Shown: positions 25,618 through 36,253, numbered from the stretch's first letter. The stretch is 64,000 nucleotides of DNA from Sphingobacterium olei (GCF_005048855.1 NZ_SUME01000009.1:62001-126000), one strand, 5' to 3'. Notes: generated from the sequence alone by a model not told the origin. Program-made: numbers and translations.

Positions 25618-26119
25618 AAAACTTGTAACGTATAGAGAGACCAAAAGGATCAATCAATCGGATTGAACTCTCTTGTATAAAATCAAAATAAGGTTTTACA
25701 TCTAACGATACGGCTAAAGGAGTTGTAGGTATATTATACTCCACACCAATAATACCGTCCACACTAAGGGCTAATTCCGAAGAAGAGTTTATCTGTTCTC
25801 CGGCCACATTTCTGTACGCTTTGTATTTGTAACTTCCTACACTTCCACCTACACCGTAAAACCATGAAAAATCTCCAGTAAGGGGTTTATGCCATTCGTA
25901 TAAACCGACCATTCTAAAACGACTTGATCTTGAATTACTTTGTACACTCAGGATACCTTCAATTGCGCGATCTTCAGCCAACGTATACCGATAAGTAATA
26001 CCGGTCGCACTACCGAATCTTGCTCCTATCGCATGCTGACTAGGAAGCTGAGCGAATGCATCTTTACCAAAAAATAAAACTGTACCTAATAAAAAAATAC
26101 TGCGTAGCGTGTTCTTCAT
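25616..26119 (-). CDS. Small outer-membrane beta-barrel-like protein
   Basis: A 167-residue exported protein. The signal peptide MKNTLRSIFLLGTVLFFGKD with cleavage after AFA is followed by alternating polar and hydrophobic strands (e.g. GARFGSATGITYRYTL and IIGVEYNIPTTPLAVSLDVK). It ends in the aromatic terminal LSIRYKF, as expected of barrel proteins inserted by BamA. The size fits an 8-stranded barrel like OmpW/OmpX-type proteins. No specific family is recognised. Confidence 0.75.
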   Translation of the reverse strand: MKNTLRSIFLLGTVLFFGKDAFAQLPSQHAIGARFGSATGITYRYTLAEDRAIEGILSVQSNSRSSRFRMVGLYEWHKPLTGDFSWFYGVGGSVGSYKYKAYRNVAGEQINSSSELALSVDGIIGVEYNIPTTPLAVSLDVKPYFDFIQESSIRLIDPFGLSIRYKF

Positions 26120-26290
26120 ATATAAACTTTAAAATATTCAACTGTCAAAAGTAATACTATTTTTAAACGTATAAAATTAAAAATAGGTATATATTTAATG
26201 ACAATTAATGTTCGCAAAGAAGAGTTATTTTCTTATATTTAGAACAGTTGATCAGAAACAAATTATAAACACATATTAAATTCTACGTAT

Positions 26291-28057
26291 ATGGGCACTG
26301 CAACTAGATTATTCGACTTATTAAAAGACAGTATTCACACTTCGTCTAAACAACTTCTTGTCGCAAAGCGCCATGAAAATGGATGGCGTGAATACGAAAT
26401 AAAAGAAATATTACAAATTGTAGACGATCTAAGTAAAGGACTGTTAGCTAAAGGCTTAAAAAAAGGTGACCGCATAGCGCTTATGTCGGGAAATAGACCC
26501 GAATGGAATTTCATAGATTTCGCTTGTAATCAACTAGGGATCGCATTAGTTCCCCTTTATCCTACCTTATCCAGCCAAGATTTATCGTATATTGTAAAAG
26601 ACGCAGATGTAAAATATGTATTTGTCAGCAATAAAGATCTAGCATCAAGAGTCGATGCTGCAATTATCGAAAGTCAACTTAGCCTTGGCATCTACACCTT
26701 TGAAGATGTTGCTGACAAATCAAATTATAAAGAGCTTATCGAACTGGGAAAAAAACAGGAGATAGACCTTATACCTTATAATGATGCCGTGGATGAACAA
26801 GATTTGCTGACGTTGATTTACACTTCAGGTACCACCGGAAAACCTAAAGGTGTATATTTAACGCACAAAAACATACTAAGCAATGTGAATGCTTCGGCGC
26901 ATCTATTGACAGATGATTATAGAAAAGCGCTTAGCTTTTTACCACTGTGCCACATTTTTGAACGTATGGTCGTATATCTCTATATTTCGAAAGGTCTCCA
27001 TATCTATTATGCAGAAAATCTGGATAACATTGTCTTAGACATCAATGATGTGAAACCCGATCTATTTACCACTGTACCACGCGTTTTAGAAAAAGTGTAC
27101 GATAAGGTGGTCGAAAAAGGAAAGGCATTGACCGGTATCAAAAAATCCTTGTTTTTCTGGGCACTGGATTTAGGGCACAAATATCAAGAACCACCTTTAA
27201 ATAGCTGGTGGTACAACTTTAAATTGGGTGTTGCACGTAAATTAATTTTTTCCAAATGGAAAGAAGCATTAGGCGGAAATATCAAATTAATTATTTCTGG
27301 AGGGGCGGCACTACAAGAGCGCCTTGCTCGGGTATTCTGGGCTGCAGATATCAAAATCTTGGAAGGTTATGGACTAACCGAAACATCGCCGGTAATCGCA
27401 GTAAACTCCTGGGTCGAAACTGACGTTAAATTCGGAACAGTAGGCCGTGTTCTTGAGAATCTGAGTGTAAAAATCGCGTCGGATGGCGAAATTTTAGTAA
27501 AAGGACCTTCCATTACACCTGGCTATTATAAAAACGAGGAAGCAACCAAAGAAACGATCGATGAAGACGGCTATTTCCATACCGGAGATATTGGTGAATT
27601 GACAAAAGATGGCTTTTTACGGATTACAGATCGTAAAAAAGAAATCTTTAAAACCGCTGGAGGTAAATATGTAGCACCACAGGTACTGGAAAACAAATTG
27701 ATGGAATCTACGTTAATAGGTCAAGTGATGGTAGTCGGTGAGAATCAACGTTTTCCTTCTGTTTTAATTGTACCAGCTTATGAGGAGTTGGAAAAATGGA
27801 GTAAGTACAAAGGAATATCCAGCAGTTCGCGGGAAGATCTTATAAAAGATGATCAGGTTCTTTCCAAATATCAACAAGAAATAGAAAAAGCAAATGCTAA
27901 TTTTGGTCAGTGGGAAAAAATCAAAAAATTTATACTTTTAACTACGGAATGGACCATCGACAACGGCGAACTGACTCCGAAATTATCTTTGAAGAGAAAG
28001 GTTATATTACAAAAATATGAGAGCCAAATAAAAGAAATATATGCAGAGCACCAATAA
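26291..28057 (+). CDS. Long-chain fatty acid-CoA ligase (AMP-binding)
   Basis: ANL-superfamily acyl-CoA synthetase, 588 residues: fatty acid + ATP + CoA gives acyl-CoA + AMP + PPi. The ATP-binding P-loop YTSGTTGKPKGV lies near 176-187, GYGLTETSPVI is the A5 motif, and DGYFHTGDIGEL with ITDRKKEIFKTAGGKYVAP gives A7/A8 and the hinge. The sequence resembles the bacterial FadD15/ACSL-like branch. The last 17 nt overlap the start of the YihY/BrkB gene, so the two are co-transcribed and probably translationally coupled. Confidence 0.93.
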   Translation: MGTATRLFDLLKDSIHTSSKQLLVAKRHENGWREYEIKEILQIVDDLSKGLLAKGLKKGDRIALMSGNRPEWNFIDFACNQLGIALVPLYPTLSSQDLSYIVKDADVKYVFVSNKDLASRVDAAIIESQLSLGIYTFEDVADKSNYKELIELGKKQEIDLIPYNDAVDEQDLLTLIYTSGTTGKPKGVYLTHKNILSNVNASAHLLTDDYRKALSFLPLCHIFERMVVYLYISKGLHIYYAENLDNIVLDINDVKPDLFTTVPRVLEKVYDKVVEKGKALTGIKKSLFFWALDLGHKYQEPPLNSWWYNFKLGVARKLIFSKWKEALGGNIKLIISGGAALQERLARVFWAADIKILEGYGLTETSPVIAVNSWVETDVKFGTVGRVLENLSVKIASDGEILVKGPSITPGYYKNEEATKETIDEDGYFHTGDIGELTKDGFLRITDRKKEIFKTAGGKYVAPQVLENKLMESTLIGQVMVVGENQRFPSVLIVPAYEELEKWSKYKGISSSSREDLIKDDQVLSKYQQEIEKANANFGQWEKIKKFILLTTEWTIDNGELTPKLSLKRKVILQKYESQIKEIYAEHQ

Positions 28058-29057
28058 TACGAATACAACAACAGAGAAAGAATCTTTTTTAGTAAAAGCA
28101 AAAGGGTTTGGTCGATTACTAATAGATGCAGGAAATGGATTTCTAGAAGATAAATGCATGAAACTCAGTGCATCCTTAGCGTACTATACTGTTTTTTCCA
28201 TCGGACCGCTAATTATAATCTTGATTTGGGCACTCGGATTTTTCTACGGTAATCACTTGGATGCATCAGGTGGTGCCCGCGAAGAAGTAATGGATGAACT
28301 GAATAGTCTTTTTGGCCGGGATATTGCAATATTGCTAGAAGGAGCTATTCAGAAAATATCATTTGAAAATCAATCTAATATCGGTCTGATCATCGGTATA
28401 TCTACCTTAGTCATCACTTCAACAACTATATTTTTAGATATTCAGGTGTCTATCAACGAAATCTGGAGAGTAAAACCAAAACCAAAAAAAGGGTGGTTAA
28501 AATTAATCATCAATAGGCTCATTTCCTTCTCAATGATATTGGGTTTAAGTTTTCTGTTAATGGCGTCCCTCCTAATTAGTAGTATTATTGGCGTTTTCAC
28601 CTCACATCTGGAGAAGCTGTTGGATAATTGGAATATTCAGTTGTGGGATTCTCTGAATACAGGAATCACTTTTCTAGTCATCGCTGTGCTATTTGGTTTT
28701 ATTTTCGCTGTTTTACCTGATGCAAGAGTCCGGTTTAAAGATATTTTAGGAGGGTCATTGTTTACAGCTTTCCTTTTCATGGTCGGCAAATATGGCATAT
28801 CATTCTATCTGTCAAATAATGCAACAGCAACGGCCTACGGCGCTGCCGGTTCAATTATTATTCTTTTAGCCTGGGTTTACTATTCTGCAGCCATATTATA
28901 CTTCGGAGCGGAATTCACGAAAGAATATGCCATAAAATATGGAAGAGGAATACAACCCGCTTCCTTCGCCGTGCTCGTAAAGCAAACGGAGCTAGAAATT
29001 GATCCAGAAACAGGCAAGCGAGAAATAGTCAAGAAACATAATGAACCTGTGAAATGA
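28041..29057 (+). CDS. YihY/BrkB-family inner-membrane protein
   Basis: Polytopic membrane protein of 338 residues with about six hydrophobic helices. The family motif LSASLAYYTVFSIGPLIII is present early (about 42-60), and the signature AAGSIIILLAWVYYSAAILY with following FGAEFTKEYA comes near 270-300. The family was once annotated as ribonuclease BN; its real role is unresolved, with a transport role suggested. A charged C-terminal tail follows. The start is fixed by an ATG inside the 3' end of the acyl-CoA ligase gene. Confidence 0.9.
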   Translation: MQSTNNTNTTTEKESFLVKAKGFGRLLIDAGNGFLEDKCMKLSASLAYYTVFSIGPLIIILIWALGFFYGNHLDASGGAREEVMDELNSLFGRDIAILLEGAIQKISFENQSNIGLIIGISTLVITSTTIFLDIQVSINEIWRVKPKPKKGWLKLIINRLISFSMILGLSFLLMASLLISSIIGVFTSHLEKLLDNWNIQLWDSLNTGITFLVIAVLFGFIFAVLPDARVRFKDILGGSLFTAFLFMVGKYGISFYLSNNATATAYGAAGSIIILLAWVYYSAAILYFGAEFTKEYAIKYGRGIQPASFAVLVKQTELEIDPETGKREIVKKHNEPVK

Positions 29058-29086
29058 TAATAGCCCGACAAATTCCGGGCTATTAT
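29057..29086 (+). terminator. Probable terminator after the yihY-like gene
   Basis: An 11-bp stem with AATAGCCCG/CGGGCTATT core immediately after the stop codon. The downstream T content is modest, so strength is uncertain. It also faces the convergent TonB-plug gene. Confidence 0.6.
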
Positions 29087-29115
29087 GCATTATTAATTAC
29101 CTACTTGCAAGTTGT

Positions 29116-31827
29116 CTATTTCACATTATAATAGTAAACTGACCGTCCTATTTTTCCCGCATCGTCTATTCCTTCTACAACTACTTTATATTTACCATTC
29201 CCATCCGCATTATAATAATCCAGACTAATCTGCCCATTCTCATCAATCACTACAGAAGGGTTCCAATATACTGTACTACGATAATCATTCGTATTTCTAC
29301 TTTGATCGGTATCGTATTTGGGAGAATAAAATACGCGTTCTTTAATATATCCTAACGGATACATATCAATAACATTAGATTTAGGCAACAAGGCTTCTAT
29401 TTCCGCAAGTGACATACGTGGTCCTTTTGGTTTTTCTTTTTTTGTAATGATAGACACAACACCATCATTTTGATACATACGGCTCACCGTACCCAGGTCA
29501 TCACGTAGAAAGATCTCTATAGCTTCTACCTCAGCGGTCTGTATGGAATTAAGTGAGGGTTCATCAATTGGCATCCCATTTAAGAAAAACTGTACAGGAG
29601 TACGACTACCTTGGTTATAATTTCGGGTAATATAATATCTTAAAGTCTGCGAATCGTAAGTGACACCCGTAAGCATGGTGTTCAAACACATGGTTAACAC
29701 ATTACATCCACTCAGGCGCTCTCCTTCTATGCGATGATCGGCCATCGAAAGCCCTGATAAAGCCGAAAACTCTTTACTCGTACGCTGGGTTCTAACGACT
29801 CCGGTAACCGTTACCTCGTCGATGAGAATAGACGTTCTATATTCGTTCCTGCTATTCATAAGATAGGCTGTAAGTTGTTGATCTATATTTAGAACTTCGT
29901 TGCTCGTATACGGATTTCTGAGATCTATAGCCGGGTAAAAAGATTGATCCATATTAATGACCAAATTACGGTAATTATCATTACTTCTTGCATTTATCGT
30001 TACTTTGACTGAATCAGGAAATACTAAATTTTCAAACGAAAATCGTCCACTCTGGTCTGTATAGGTATCCTTACGTAACGCACGTGCAGGCACCGATAAT
30101 AACAGCCCTCCATTTGGATAAGGTCTACCTGTATTCAAACGTAATGTACCAGATAAAGAGATGCCTTGCTCTGGTAAAAAATTTACTTGCGGAAATTTTT
30201 CGGCAATCAATTCATCATAGTCAAATCTCCGGAATCCTTGTGTCATCATTAACGCATCCAATGCTTCGGCACGATTTTCTACTTTTTCGTCAAAATAAAA
30301 GCTAGGCTTTTCAACATATCCCTTCAAATCTGAGGTCAACAACAAACTACTTACAATTGTATTTTCCTGATGGTCATCATACGGAACTTTCGCTTCATCT
30401 ATGACAGACACCGAAAGATGACTGGGTAATTTTTCCGTCGAAATATTCGTAATATCTAATTTAACGGCTTCCTTTTTGTTATAATCTTGCTTATTTGATT
30501 TGACCTGAATATTCAAATCAGAATTCCCATTATTAAATACCAGGCGTTCACTAATGGGTTTGCCTTGCGGAGTCAAAACGGTGAATTGTACAATACCACT
30601 TGGCAATTCATCTTTGGGTACAGAAATCAATAAGGATGAATTTTTTAGCGTAGCCTGAGCTGCATAAACCAAGTGTCCATTTAGCTGCGCTAAAATATAA
30701 AAAGAGGAATTTTGAATCTTTGAAAAGTAATTTTCACTGGTAACAAGACCTATTTGAATAGCGTTATCATCCGATTTATGATAGACTAAATTTACGGCCT
30801 CTTCTTTAACGGCAGGCAAATCAAATGTACGTTCTGGTTCGTCTTGAATAGTTATCACCGCTTTATAAGATTCACCAGTCTGGGGTAGCAATGAGAAATA
30901 CCCCATCCCCAAACCTAAATCTGAAAATTCCGCTACTGTGTTTTTTTTACCATCGATTATCTTCCCTTTTACAGCTAAACCCTTTCCATTGGGCCCAATA
31001 GCCTTGAAGGCAACATTTTTTGCAATACCAGCAATTAAGTCCCCTCCTTCCGGAAAAAATTGAATATCCGTATCCGTTAATGCATTTTTAAGTGGAAAGT
31101 CTCCTACCAAAGCATTAGCACTTTCTCCTTCGACTTTTACGATCAAACGTCCATTTTTCAGTATTTCTTTATCTTTCGAAGAGAAGGTGATAGTCGCTCT
31201 TCCCATATCATCAGTTTCAGATTTGCCTTTGTCAAATGGATCCCACCCATCGATCGCCTCCCAAGTGATTTTTCGTTTGCCTAATAAGTCGCCTCTGCCA
31301 TCTTTGAACTGAATCTGTGCTTTAGTTTTATTACCCTCCGATATATAAGTAATCGTCGTTCCTAATTTTTTATTGATCGCATCACCTACAGGAACGATTT
31401 TATTAAAGAAAAATGAACCATCAAAATTCATCATCCATTTTGTATATGCTCTAAATCGATAATTGTCTTGCTTTACATATTGCGGATCAAGCACTAAATA
31501 TCCATTTCCAGTACCTTTATCTAACGGAATCCGTAGTGTTTGTACGAGGGAATCTCTTCCATTAATGATTTCTACATAACCTACTTTACTGGGTTCGTAT
31601 TCCACTAAATTGCGGTGTAGATACATTTTAAACCACAAGGTATCACCTACTGCGTAATAAGGTTTGTCAAAATGAAGATGCACTTTCTCTACTGGATAAA
31701 CACCAAAATACTTCTGTACACGCTCTACAACTGTATTAATTGGAATTTTGGGTAATTCCTGGCCCTTAGAAGGTAAAATGATCAGCACAAATAATAAAAG
31801 GAATAATAAACTTTTGATTTTGTTCAT
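29116..31827 (-). CDS. MG2-like / TonB-plug-containing surface protein
   Basis: A 903-residue exported protein with signal peptide (1-22). The N-terminal region (KVHLHFDKPYYAVGDTLWFK, about 48-67) is the start of an alpha-2-macroglobulin MG2-type domain. Further sandwich domains follow. About 570-640 form a carboxypeptidase-regulatory-like fold (LSGTLRLNTGRPYPNGGLLL). About 680-800 resemble a TonB receptor plug (GVVRTQRTSKEF and onward), but no beta-barrel follows. Such barrel-less plug proteins are common in Bacteroidota and unassigned. It might act at the outer membrane with SusC-like proteins; none is nearby. Confidence 0.8.
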   Translation of the reverse strand: MNKIKSLLFLLLFVLIILPSKGQELPKIPINTVVERVQKYFGVYPVEKVHLHFDKPYYAVGDTLWFKMYLHRNLVEYEPSKVGYVEIINGRDSLVQTLRIPLDKGTGNGYLVLDPQYVKQDNYRFRAYTKWMMNFDGSFFFNKIVPVGDAINKKLGTTITYISEGNKTKAQIQFKDGRGDLLGKRKITWEAIDGWDPFDKGKSETDDMGRATITFSSKDKEILKNGRLIVKVEGESANALVGDFPLKNALTDTDIQFFPEGGDLIAGIAKNVAFKAIGPNGKGLAVKGKIIDGKKNTVAEFSDLGLGMGYFSLLPQTGESYKAVITIQDEPERTFDLPAVKEEAVNLVYHKSDDNAIQIGLVTSENYFSKIQNSSFYILAQLNGHLVYAAQATLKNSSLLISVPKDELPSGIVQFTVLTPQGKPISERLVFNNGNSDLNIQVKSNKQDYNKKEAVKLDITNISTEKLPSHLSVSVIDEAKVPYDDHQENTIVSSLLLTSDLKGYVEKPSFYFDEKVENRAEALDALMMTQGFRRFDYDELIAEKFPQVNFLPEQGISLSGTLRLNTGRPYPNGGLLLSVPARALRKDTYTDQSGRFSFENLVFPDSVKVTINARSNDNYRNLVINMDQSFYPAIDLRNPYTSNEVLNIDQQLTAYLMNSRNEYRTSILIDEVTVTGVVRTQRTSKEFSALSGLSMADHRIEGERLSGCNVLTMCLNTMLTGVTYDSQTLRYYITRNYNQGSRTPVQFFLNGMPIDEPSLNSIQTAEVEAIEIFLRDDLGTVSRMYQNDGVVSIITKKEKPKGPRMSLAEIEALLPKSNVIDMYPLGYIKERVFYSPKYDTDQSRNTNDYRSTVYWNPSVVIDENGQISLDYYNADGNGKYKVVVEGIDDAGKIGRSVYYYNVK

Positions 31828-31967
31828 AAGACTAAATTAACAGAAATAAAATGATTCATCAAGAACGCAACGGTCATACTCCTGCCTTGACCAAACATTA
31901 AATTTAGCTAAAGATAAAGAATTTTATTTTTCCAAATCTTTAAAAGAAGTTAAGATTTTCCAACAGT

Positions 31968-33461
31968 CTACAAGACGGGTGCGAGAAGTCTACAGATAGA
32001 GTCTATTCCTCGTTTCCATTTAAGTCGCGATTGCCACACCTCTAAAGTCAATAAATCGCACTCCAGTTTGTCGATTTCAAATTGTCGCTCCATTTCGGAA
32101 CATAAATTTTGATCCGACACTGCCGCTGCGACCTCGTAATTAATATAAAAACTGCGTATATCTAGATTTACCGTCCCGACAAAAGCCAACTTTCCGTCAA
32201 CAGTAATTGTTTTCGCGTGCAAAAACCCTTTGTTATACAGATAAACTTTTACGCCACGTTCCAACAACGGTTTCAAAAAAGAAAACGAAGCGTGATGAAC
32301 CAGATAGGAGTCCGATTTCGCGGGGATCATTAATTCAACCTTAACTCCAGACGAAGCTGCGATCATTAATACAGAAGCCAACTCATCACTCGGTATATAA
32401 TAAGGGGTGCACAGTTGTATTTTTGTATTCGCCTCGCCCAAGGCAATAAGGATTGCCTCCATATTGAACGGTCCTTTAGAAGCAGGATCACTCGACACAA
32501 ATGCGACAGCTGCATTAGCTTTGGTATCTCTAGATTGTCTGAGTTCTTTTAGATAACCTTTTTCCAGCATAAATGGTTCACCATCCGCCTGATTCCACGA
32601 ATGCCAAAAGCCGACTTGTAACATGTTGATTGCCGCCCCCTCAATACGTATCGAAGTATCTCGCCAATATACAGCATTGTTTTTTTTTGGATCATTGATA
32701 TATCTATCCGAAATATTAATCCCACCAATAAATCCAACCTCACCATCTATTACCGCTATCTTTCTATGGTTTCGATAATTACTGTTTGCTAAAGAAGAGA
32801 AGGTAACCGGCAAAAAATCTTTAAATTGGATATTCGATTTGACACGTTCCATGTATCGAACCAAAGCAGGGGAGCCAAAACTGTCTACAATAAGTCTAAC
32901 AGCAATACCCTCATTTGCCTTACTCTCTAAAATATTTAAAATCTGAAGTCCTATATTATCTGTTTCGAAGATATAATATTCCAAATGAATGGAATGTTTC
33001 GCCGCAGTAAGCGCTTCGATAAGATATTTAAATTTTTCCTCCCCATTTACTAACAATTTCACATCATTATTCATTGTGGGCGACGACAGTCTTTCATTCT
33101 TTAGAAAAGTAAAAACCCGAGAAAGATCACCTATGTCGCCACGAATATCATGGATAAGTTCTTCCATTATTGGGTCCAAACGCTCCCATTCCTTCTTTAA
33201 CCGTACTGCTTGTCGCTGATTAACCCGTTGCATCTTTTTTACTTTGGAGAATTTTTGTCCAAAAAAATAATACAGTAAGAGGCCTATAACAGGTAAAAAT
33301 ACAATTACGAGAACCCAAGCCATTGTCTTGCTCGGGTTTCTATTTTCAATTAAGAGTGTACTAATTACACCAATATATAACAACATTGCGGGTAACCAAT
33401 ACCATTCCTGTAGTATATGAAAAAGTTCCTGTATTTTTTCCGTCAGTACGATATTTTGCAT
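31968..33461 (-). CDS. cls: Cardiolipin synthase
   Basis: Membrane-anchored phospholipase D-type enzyme, 497 residues, condensing two phosphatidylglycerols to cardiolipin and glycerol. Two N-terminal helices (about 18-70; VLVIVFLPVIGLLLYYFFG) are typical of ClsA-like proteins. Two HKD motifs are seen: HRKIAVIDG in the first half (near 232) and HAKTITVDG in the second (near 415). It follows the E2 gene on the same strand, but a hairpin lies between them. With pssA in this window it points to a PE/cardiolipin membrane. Confidence 0.93.
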   Translation of the reverse strand: MQNIVLTEKIQELFHILQEWYWLPAMLLYIGVISTLLIENRNPSKTMAWVLVIVFLPVIGLLLYYFFGQKFSKVKKMQRVNQRQAVRLKKEWERLDPIMEELIHDIRGDIGDLSRVFTFLKNERLSSPTMNNDVKLLVNGEEKFKYLIEALTAAKHSIHLEYYIFETDNIGLQILNILESKANEGIAVRLIVDSFGSPALVRYMERVKSNIQFKDFLPVTFSSLANSNYRNHRKIAVIDGEVGFIGGINISDRYINDPKKNNAVYWRDTSIRIEGAAINMLQVGFWHSWNQADGEPFMLEKGYLKELRQSRDTKANAAVAFVSSDPASKGPFNMEAILIALGEANTKIQLCTPYYIPSDELASVLMIAASSGVKVELMIPAKSDSYLVHHASFSFLKPLLERGVKVYLYNKGFLHAKTITVDGKLAFVGTVNLDIRSFYINYEVAAAVSDQNLCSEMERQFEIDKLECDLLTLEVWQSRLKWKRGIDSICRLLAPVL

Positions 33462-33485
33462 ATTTAGCGATTGACTTGGTCAATA

Positions 33486-33515
33486 ATAAAAGCTTCCAGG
33501 CATGGAAGCTTTTAT
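33486..33515 (-). terminator. Terminator between the E2 and cls genes
   Basis: A 13-bp stem (33486-33498 with 33503-33515) starts 7 nt after the E2 stop codon. On the minus strand it ends in a short T-rich stretch. It marks the end of the E2 transcript. Confidence 0.75.
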
Positions 33516-33521
33516 ATGATT

Positions 33522-34871
33522 TTAAATCGTTCTGTCAGAATCCCAACTCTCTAAATAATCAGCGACCCTTTTTATAAATGTACCGCCTAATGCTCCATCT
33601 ATAACCCTATGGTCATAGGACATCGTAATGTACATCATATGCCTTATGGCGATTACATCGCCATGTTCCGTTTCCAATACGGCAGGTTTCTTCTTTATCG
33701 TACCCACGGCTAAAATTGCGGCTTGGGGCTGATTAATAATAGGCATTCCAAAAATATTTCCAAATGCACCAATATTTGTAAATGTAAATGTACCTCCTTG
33801 TGTATCGTCTGGCTTGAGTTCGTTAGCGCGGGCTCTATTAGCCAGATCATTTACTGATCGGCTCAATCCTACCAGACTCAATTGGTCCGCATCTTTTATA
33901 ACAGGGACAATCAAATTGCCCGTTGGCAGCGCTGCGGCCATTCCGATGTTAATATGTTTACGTTTAATAATATTATATCCATCGACCGACACATTTACCA
34001 TCGGAAAATCTTTCAATGCTTTACTTATCGCTTCGATAATCAGAGGAGTAAATGTAATATTCTCTCCTTCGCGTTTCTTAAATAGATCTTTTACTTTATT
34101 TCTCCAGTTGACAAGATTGGTAACGTCTGCTTCTACCACTGAAAAAACGTGTGGAGACGTTTTCACACTGTTTACCATATGATCAGAAATCAATCTACGC
34201 ATTCTATCCATCTCGATGATTTCATCCCCATTCATACTTTTCACTACCTGAACTGGTGTTGATGCGTTTGCGTCTGAACTACGGGGTTGAATTACCGACT
34301 CTCCTGAGGCGGTATTAGCAGATGATTGACTTGAATTTGAATCTCCCTTAGCTGCTATATAATCCAGTACATCCTGCTTGGTAACACGGCCATCAGAACC
34401 GGATCCTAAAATCCTATCCAATTCGTCCTGTGCGATCCCTTCTTCCTGTGCAATACTTTTTACCAAAGGGGAGTAAAATCTATTTTCATTCGTTATAGTC
34501 GTCTGTACGGTATCTTGACTAGGAAGTGCTTTATTTTCCATTTCCAATGCATCTAAACCCGGTGCTACAACTTCGAACTTTTCTTCTGGTACTTCAGCTT
34601 GCCTTTCTACTTCTTCAACACCACTTTCACCTTCCACTTCCAGAATTGCAATCACTGCGCCTACTTGTACAACCTCTCCTTCTCGAAAAAGAATTTCTTT
34701 CAGTTTACCAGCCACAGGCGACGGAACATCAGAATCAACCTTGTCAGTAGCGATTTCCACTACCGCCTCGTCTTCTTGAACAGTATCTCCTACAGATTTC
34801 AACCAATTTGTTAAAGTTGCTTCAGAAACACTCTCCCCCATTTTTGGAAGCACTAGCTTATATATTCCCAT
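33522..34871 (-). CDS. Dihydrolipoamide acyltransferase (E2) of a 2-oxoacid dehydrogenase complex
   Basis: A 449-residue E2 component. The N-terminal lipoyl domain (about 1-77) carries the lipoylated Lys in EIATDKVDSDVPS. An acidic linker follows, then a peripheral-subunit (E3-binding) domain at about 130-172 (YSPLVKSIAQEEGI ... GRVTKQDVLDYIA). The catalytic domain ends with the active-site motif SYDHRVIDGALGG. The sequence looks most like the branched-chain or generic 2-oxoacid type rather than two-lipoyl pyruvate E2. E1 and E3 genes are not adjacent, so the complex is assembled from scattered genes. Substrate is inferred only. Confidence 0.9.
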   Translation of the reverse strand: MGIYKLVLPKMGESVSEATLTNWLKSVGDTVQEDEAVVEIATDKVDSDVPSPVAGKLKEILFREGEVVQVGAVIAILEVEGESGVEEVERQAEVPEEKFEVVAPGLDALEMENKALPSQDTVQTTITNENRFYSPLVKSIAQEEGIAQDELDRILGSGSDGRVTKQDVLDYIAAKGDSNSSQSSANTASGESVIQPRSSDANASTPVQVVKSMNGDEIIEMDRMRRLISDHMVNSVKTSPHVFSVVEADVTNLVNWRNKVKDLFKKREGENITFTPLIIEAISKALKDFPMVNVSVDGYNIIKRKHINIGMAAALPTGNLIVPVIKDADQLSLVGLSRSVNDLANRARANELKPDDTQGGTFTFTNIGAFGNIFGMPIINQPQAAILAVGTIKKKPAVLETEHGDVIAIRHMMYITMSYDHRVIDGALGGTFIKRVADYLESWDSDRTI

Positions 34872-34979
34872 ATTGATTTCGTCTTTAAAACCCCTAAATT
34901 AAATATTTATGAGTAATATATCTACAAACAAAAATTAAATATTTAGAATTCAATAAAATTCAAAATATAATTTCAATAT

Positions 34980-36230
34980 CTAGACCAATTCCTTTACATA
35001 CAAATTCCATAACAAAACTAGCGCCTGCATCGTGCTTCTTTCTATATTTATTTGCCGACTATTGTTAAACTGAAATTTCTTTGTGACGATTTCATTTTTC
35101 CCAGCCACTGCTATCCAAACCGTACCGACAGGCTTTTCTGGAGTCCCTCCGGTAGGCCCAGCGATACCGCTGGTGGCTACTCCATATTCCGCACCGCTTA
35201 CGCGTTGTACGCCTTTGGCCATTTCAATAACAGTCTGCTCACTTACTGCTCCAAATTCGTCAAGCGTATTTTCCCTGACTCCCAATACCCCTTGTTTGAT
35301 AGGATTTGCGTAAGCAACTATCCCACAATCAAACACCTTACTTGCTCCTGCGTATTTGGTCAAATTACTCGCAATGGTACCACCAGTGCAACTCTCTGCA
35401 AATGCAATTTTCAAATGGGATTCACTAAAATTTTTGATGATCGCCTCTTCTAAAGAAATATCTTCTTTAGCTACTACGTATTTTTTTAATCTTTCCGAAA
35501 TGCGATTTGCAAAGTTTTCCGTCTCGGTTTCTAATAAATTCACATCTGTTCCCCTAGCAGAAAGTCGCAATCTCACTAATCCAATTTTGGGTAAATAAGC
35601 TAATTTAATATAATGAGGCAACGATGCTTCAATATCGGCGATTTGTTCCGCCAAAAAAGACTCTCCTAATCCTGCGGTAAGAATATGGCTGTGATAAACA
35701 TGTACGTTGCTTCGCATAGCCATCAATCTTGGCATTACCCGCTTTTCCATTAAAAACTTCATTTCAAAAGGAACTCCGGGTAAAAAAGCGAAACGGTTGT
35801 TGTCCCTTTCTATCCACATACCCGGAGCGGTGCCGACATCATTAAATAAAACCTCAGCACATTCCAACACATCGGCTTGTGCATAGTTGGATATTGGCAT
35901 CTCGCCACGACCCATACGTACAAAGAGTTGTTTGACATGATCAAGCACGTGCTGATTTCGAATGAATGGGGACTTGAAAAATTGTGAAATTGTATCTTTG
36001 GTTACATCGTCTTTTGTGGGGCCTAAACCACCCGTTACAATCACTATGTCAGAACGTGAAGAAGCTTCCAACAGTGCTTTTGAAATATCTTCTCGACGAT
36101 CAGCTATTGAGGTAATGCAGCGGATAGCAATATCTGCCTCTCCAAGATACTGGGCAATCCACGCGGAATTGGTATCCACAATTTGACCAAGTAAAATTTC
36201 GTCTCCTATGGTTATGATTTCAGCGTTCAT
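34980..36230 (-). CDS. cinA: CinA-like protein (competence/damage-inducible; NMN deamidase)
   Basis: A 416-residue two-domain protein of normal length. Residues 1-170 form a MoCF/MogA-like domain (IITIGDEILLGQIVDTNS, then GGLGPTKDD), with ADP-ribose pyrophosphatase activity in some homologues. About 255-410 form the CinA C-terminal domain (AESCTGGTIASNLTKYAG and GIAGPTGGTPEKPVGTVWIA), which deamidates nicotinamide mononucleotide in NAD recycling. It follows lptD with a 23-nt gap on the same strand, suggesting one transcript. Confidence 0.95.
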   Translation of the reverse strand: MNAEIITIGDEILLGQIVDTNSAWIAQYLGEADIAIRCITSIADRREDISKALLEASSRSDIVIVTGGLGPTKDDVTKDTISQFFKSPFIRNQHVLDHVKQLFVRMGRGEMPISNYAQADVLECAEVLFNDVGTAPGMWIERDNNRFAFLPGVPFEMKFLMEKRVMPRLMAMRSNVHVYHSHILTAGLGESFLAEQIADIEASLPHYIKLAYLPKIGLVRLRLSARGTDVNLLETETENFANRISERLKKYVVAKEDISLEEAIIKNFSESHLKIAFAESCTGGTIASNLTKYAGASKVFDCGIVAYANPIKQGVLGVRENTLDEFGAVSEQTVIEMAKGVQRVSGAEYGVATSGIAGPTGGTPEKPVGTVWIAVAGKNEIVTKKFQFNNSRQINIERSTMQALVLLWNLYVKELV

Positions 36231-36253
36231 AGCACATAGTTACCAAAAAAATA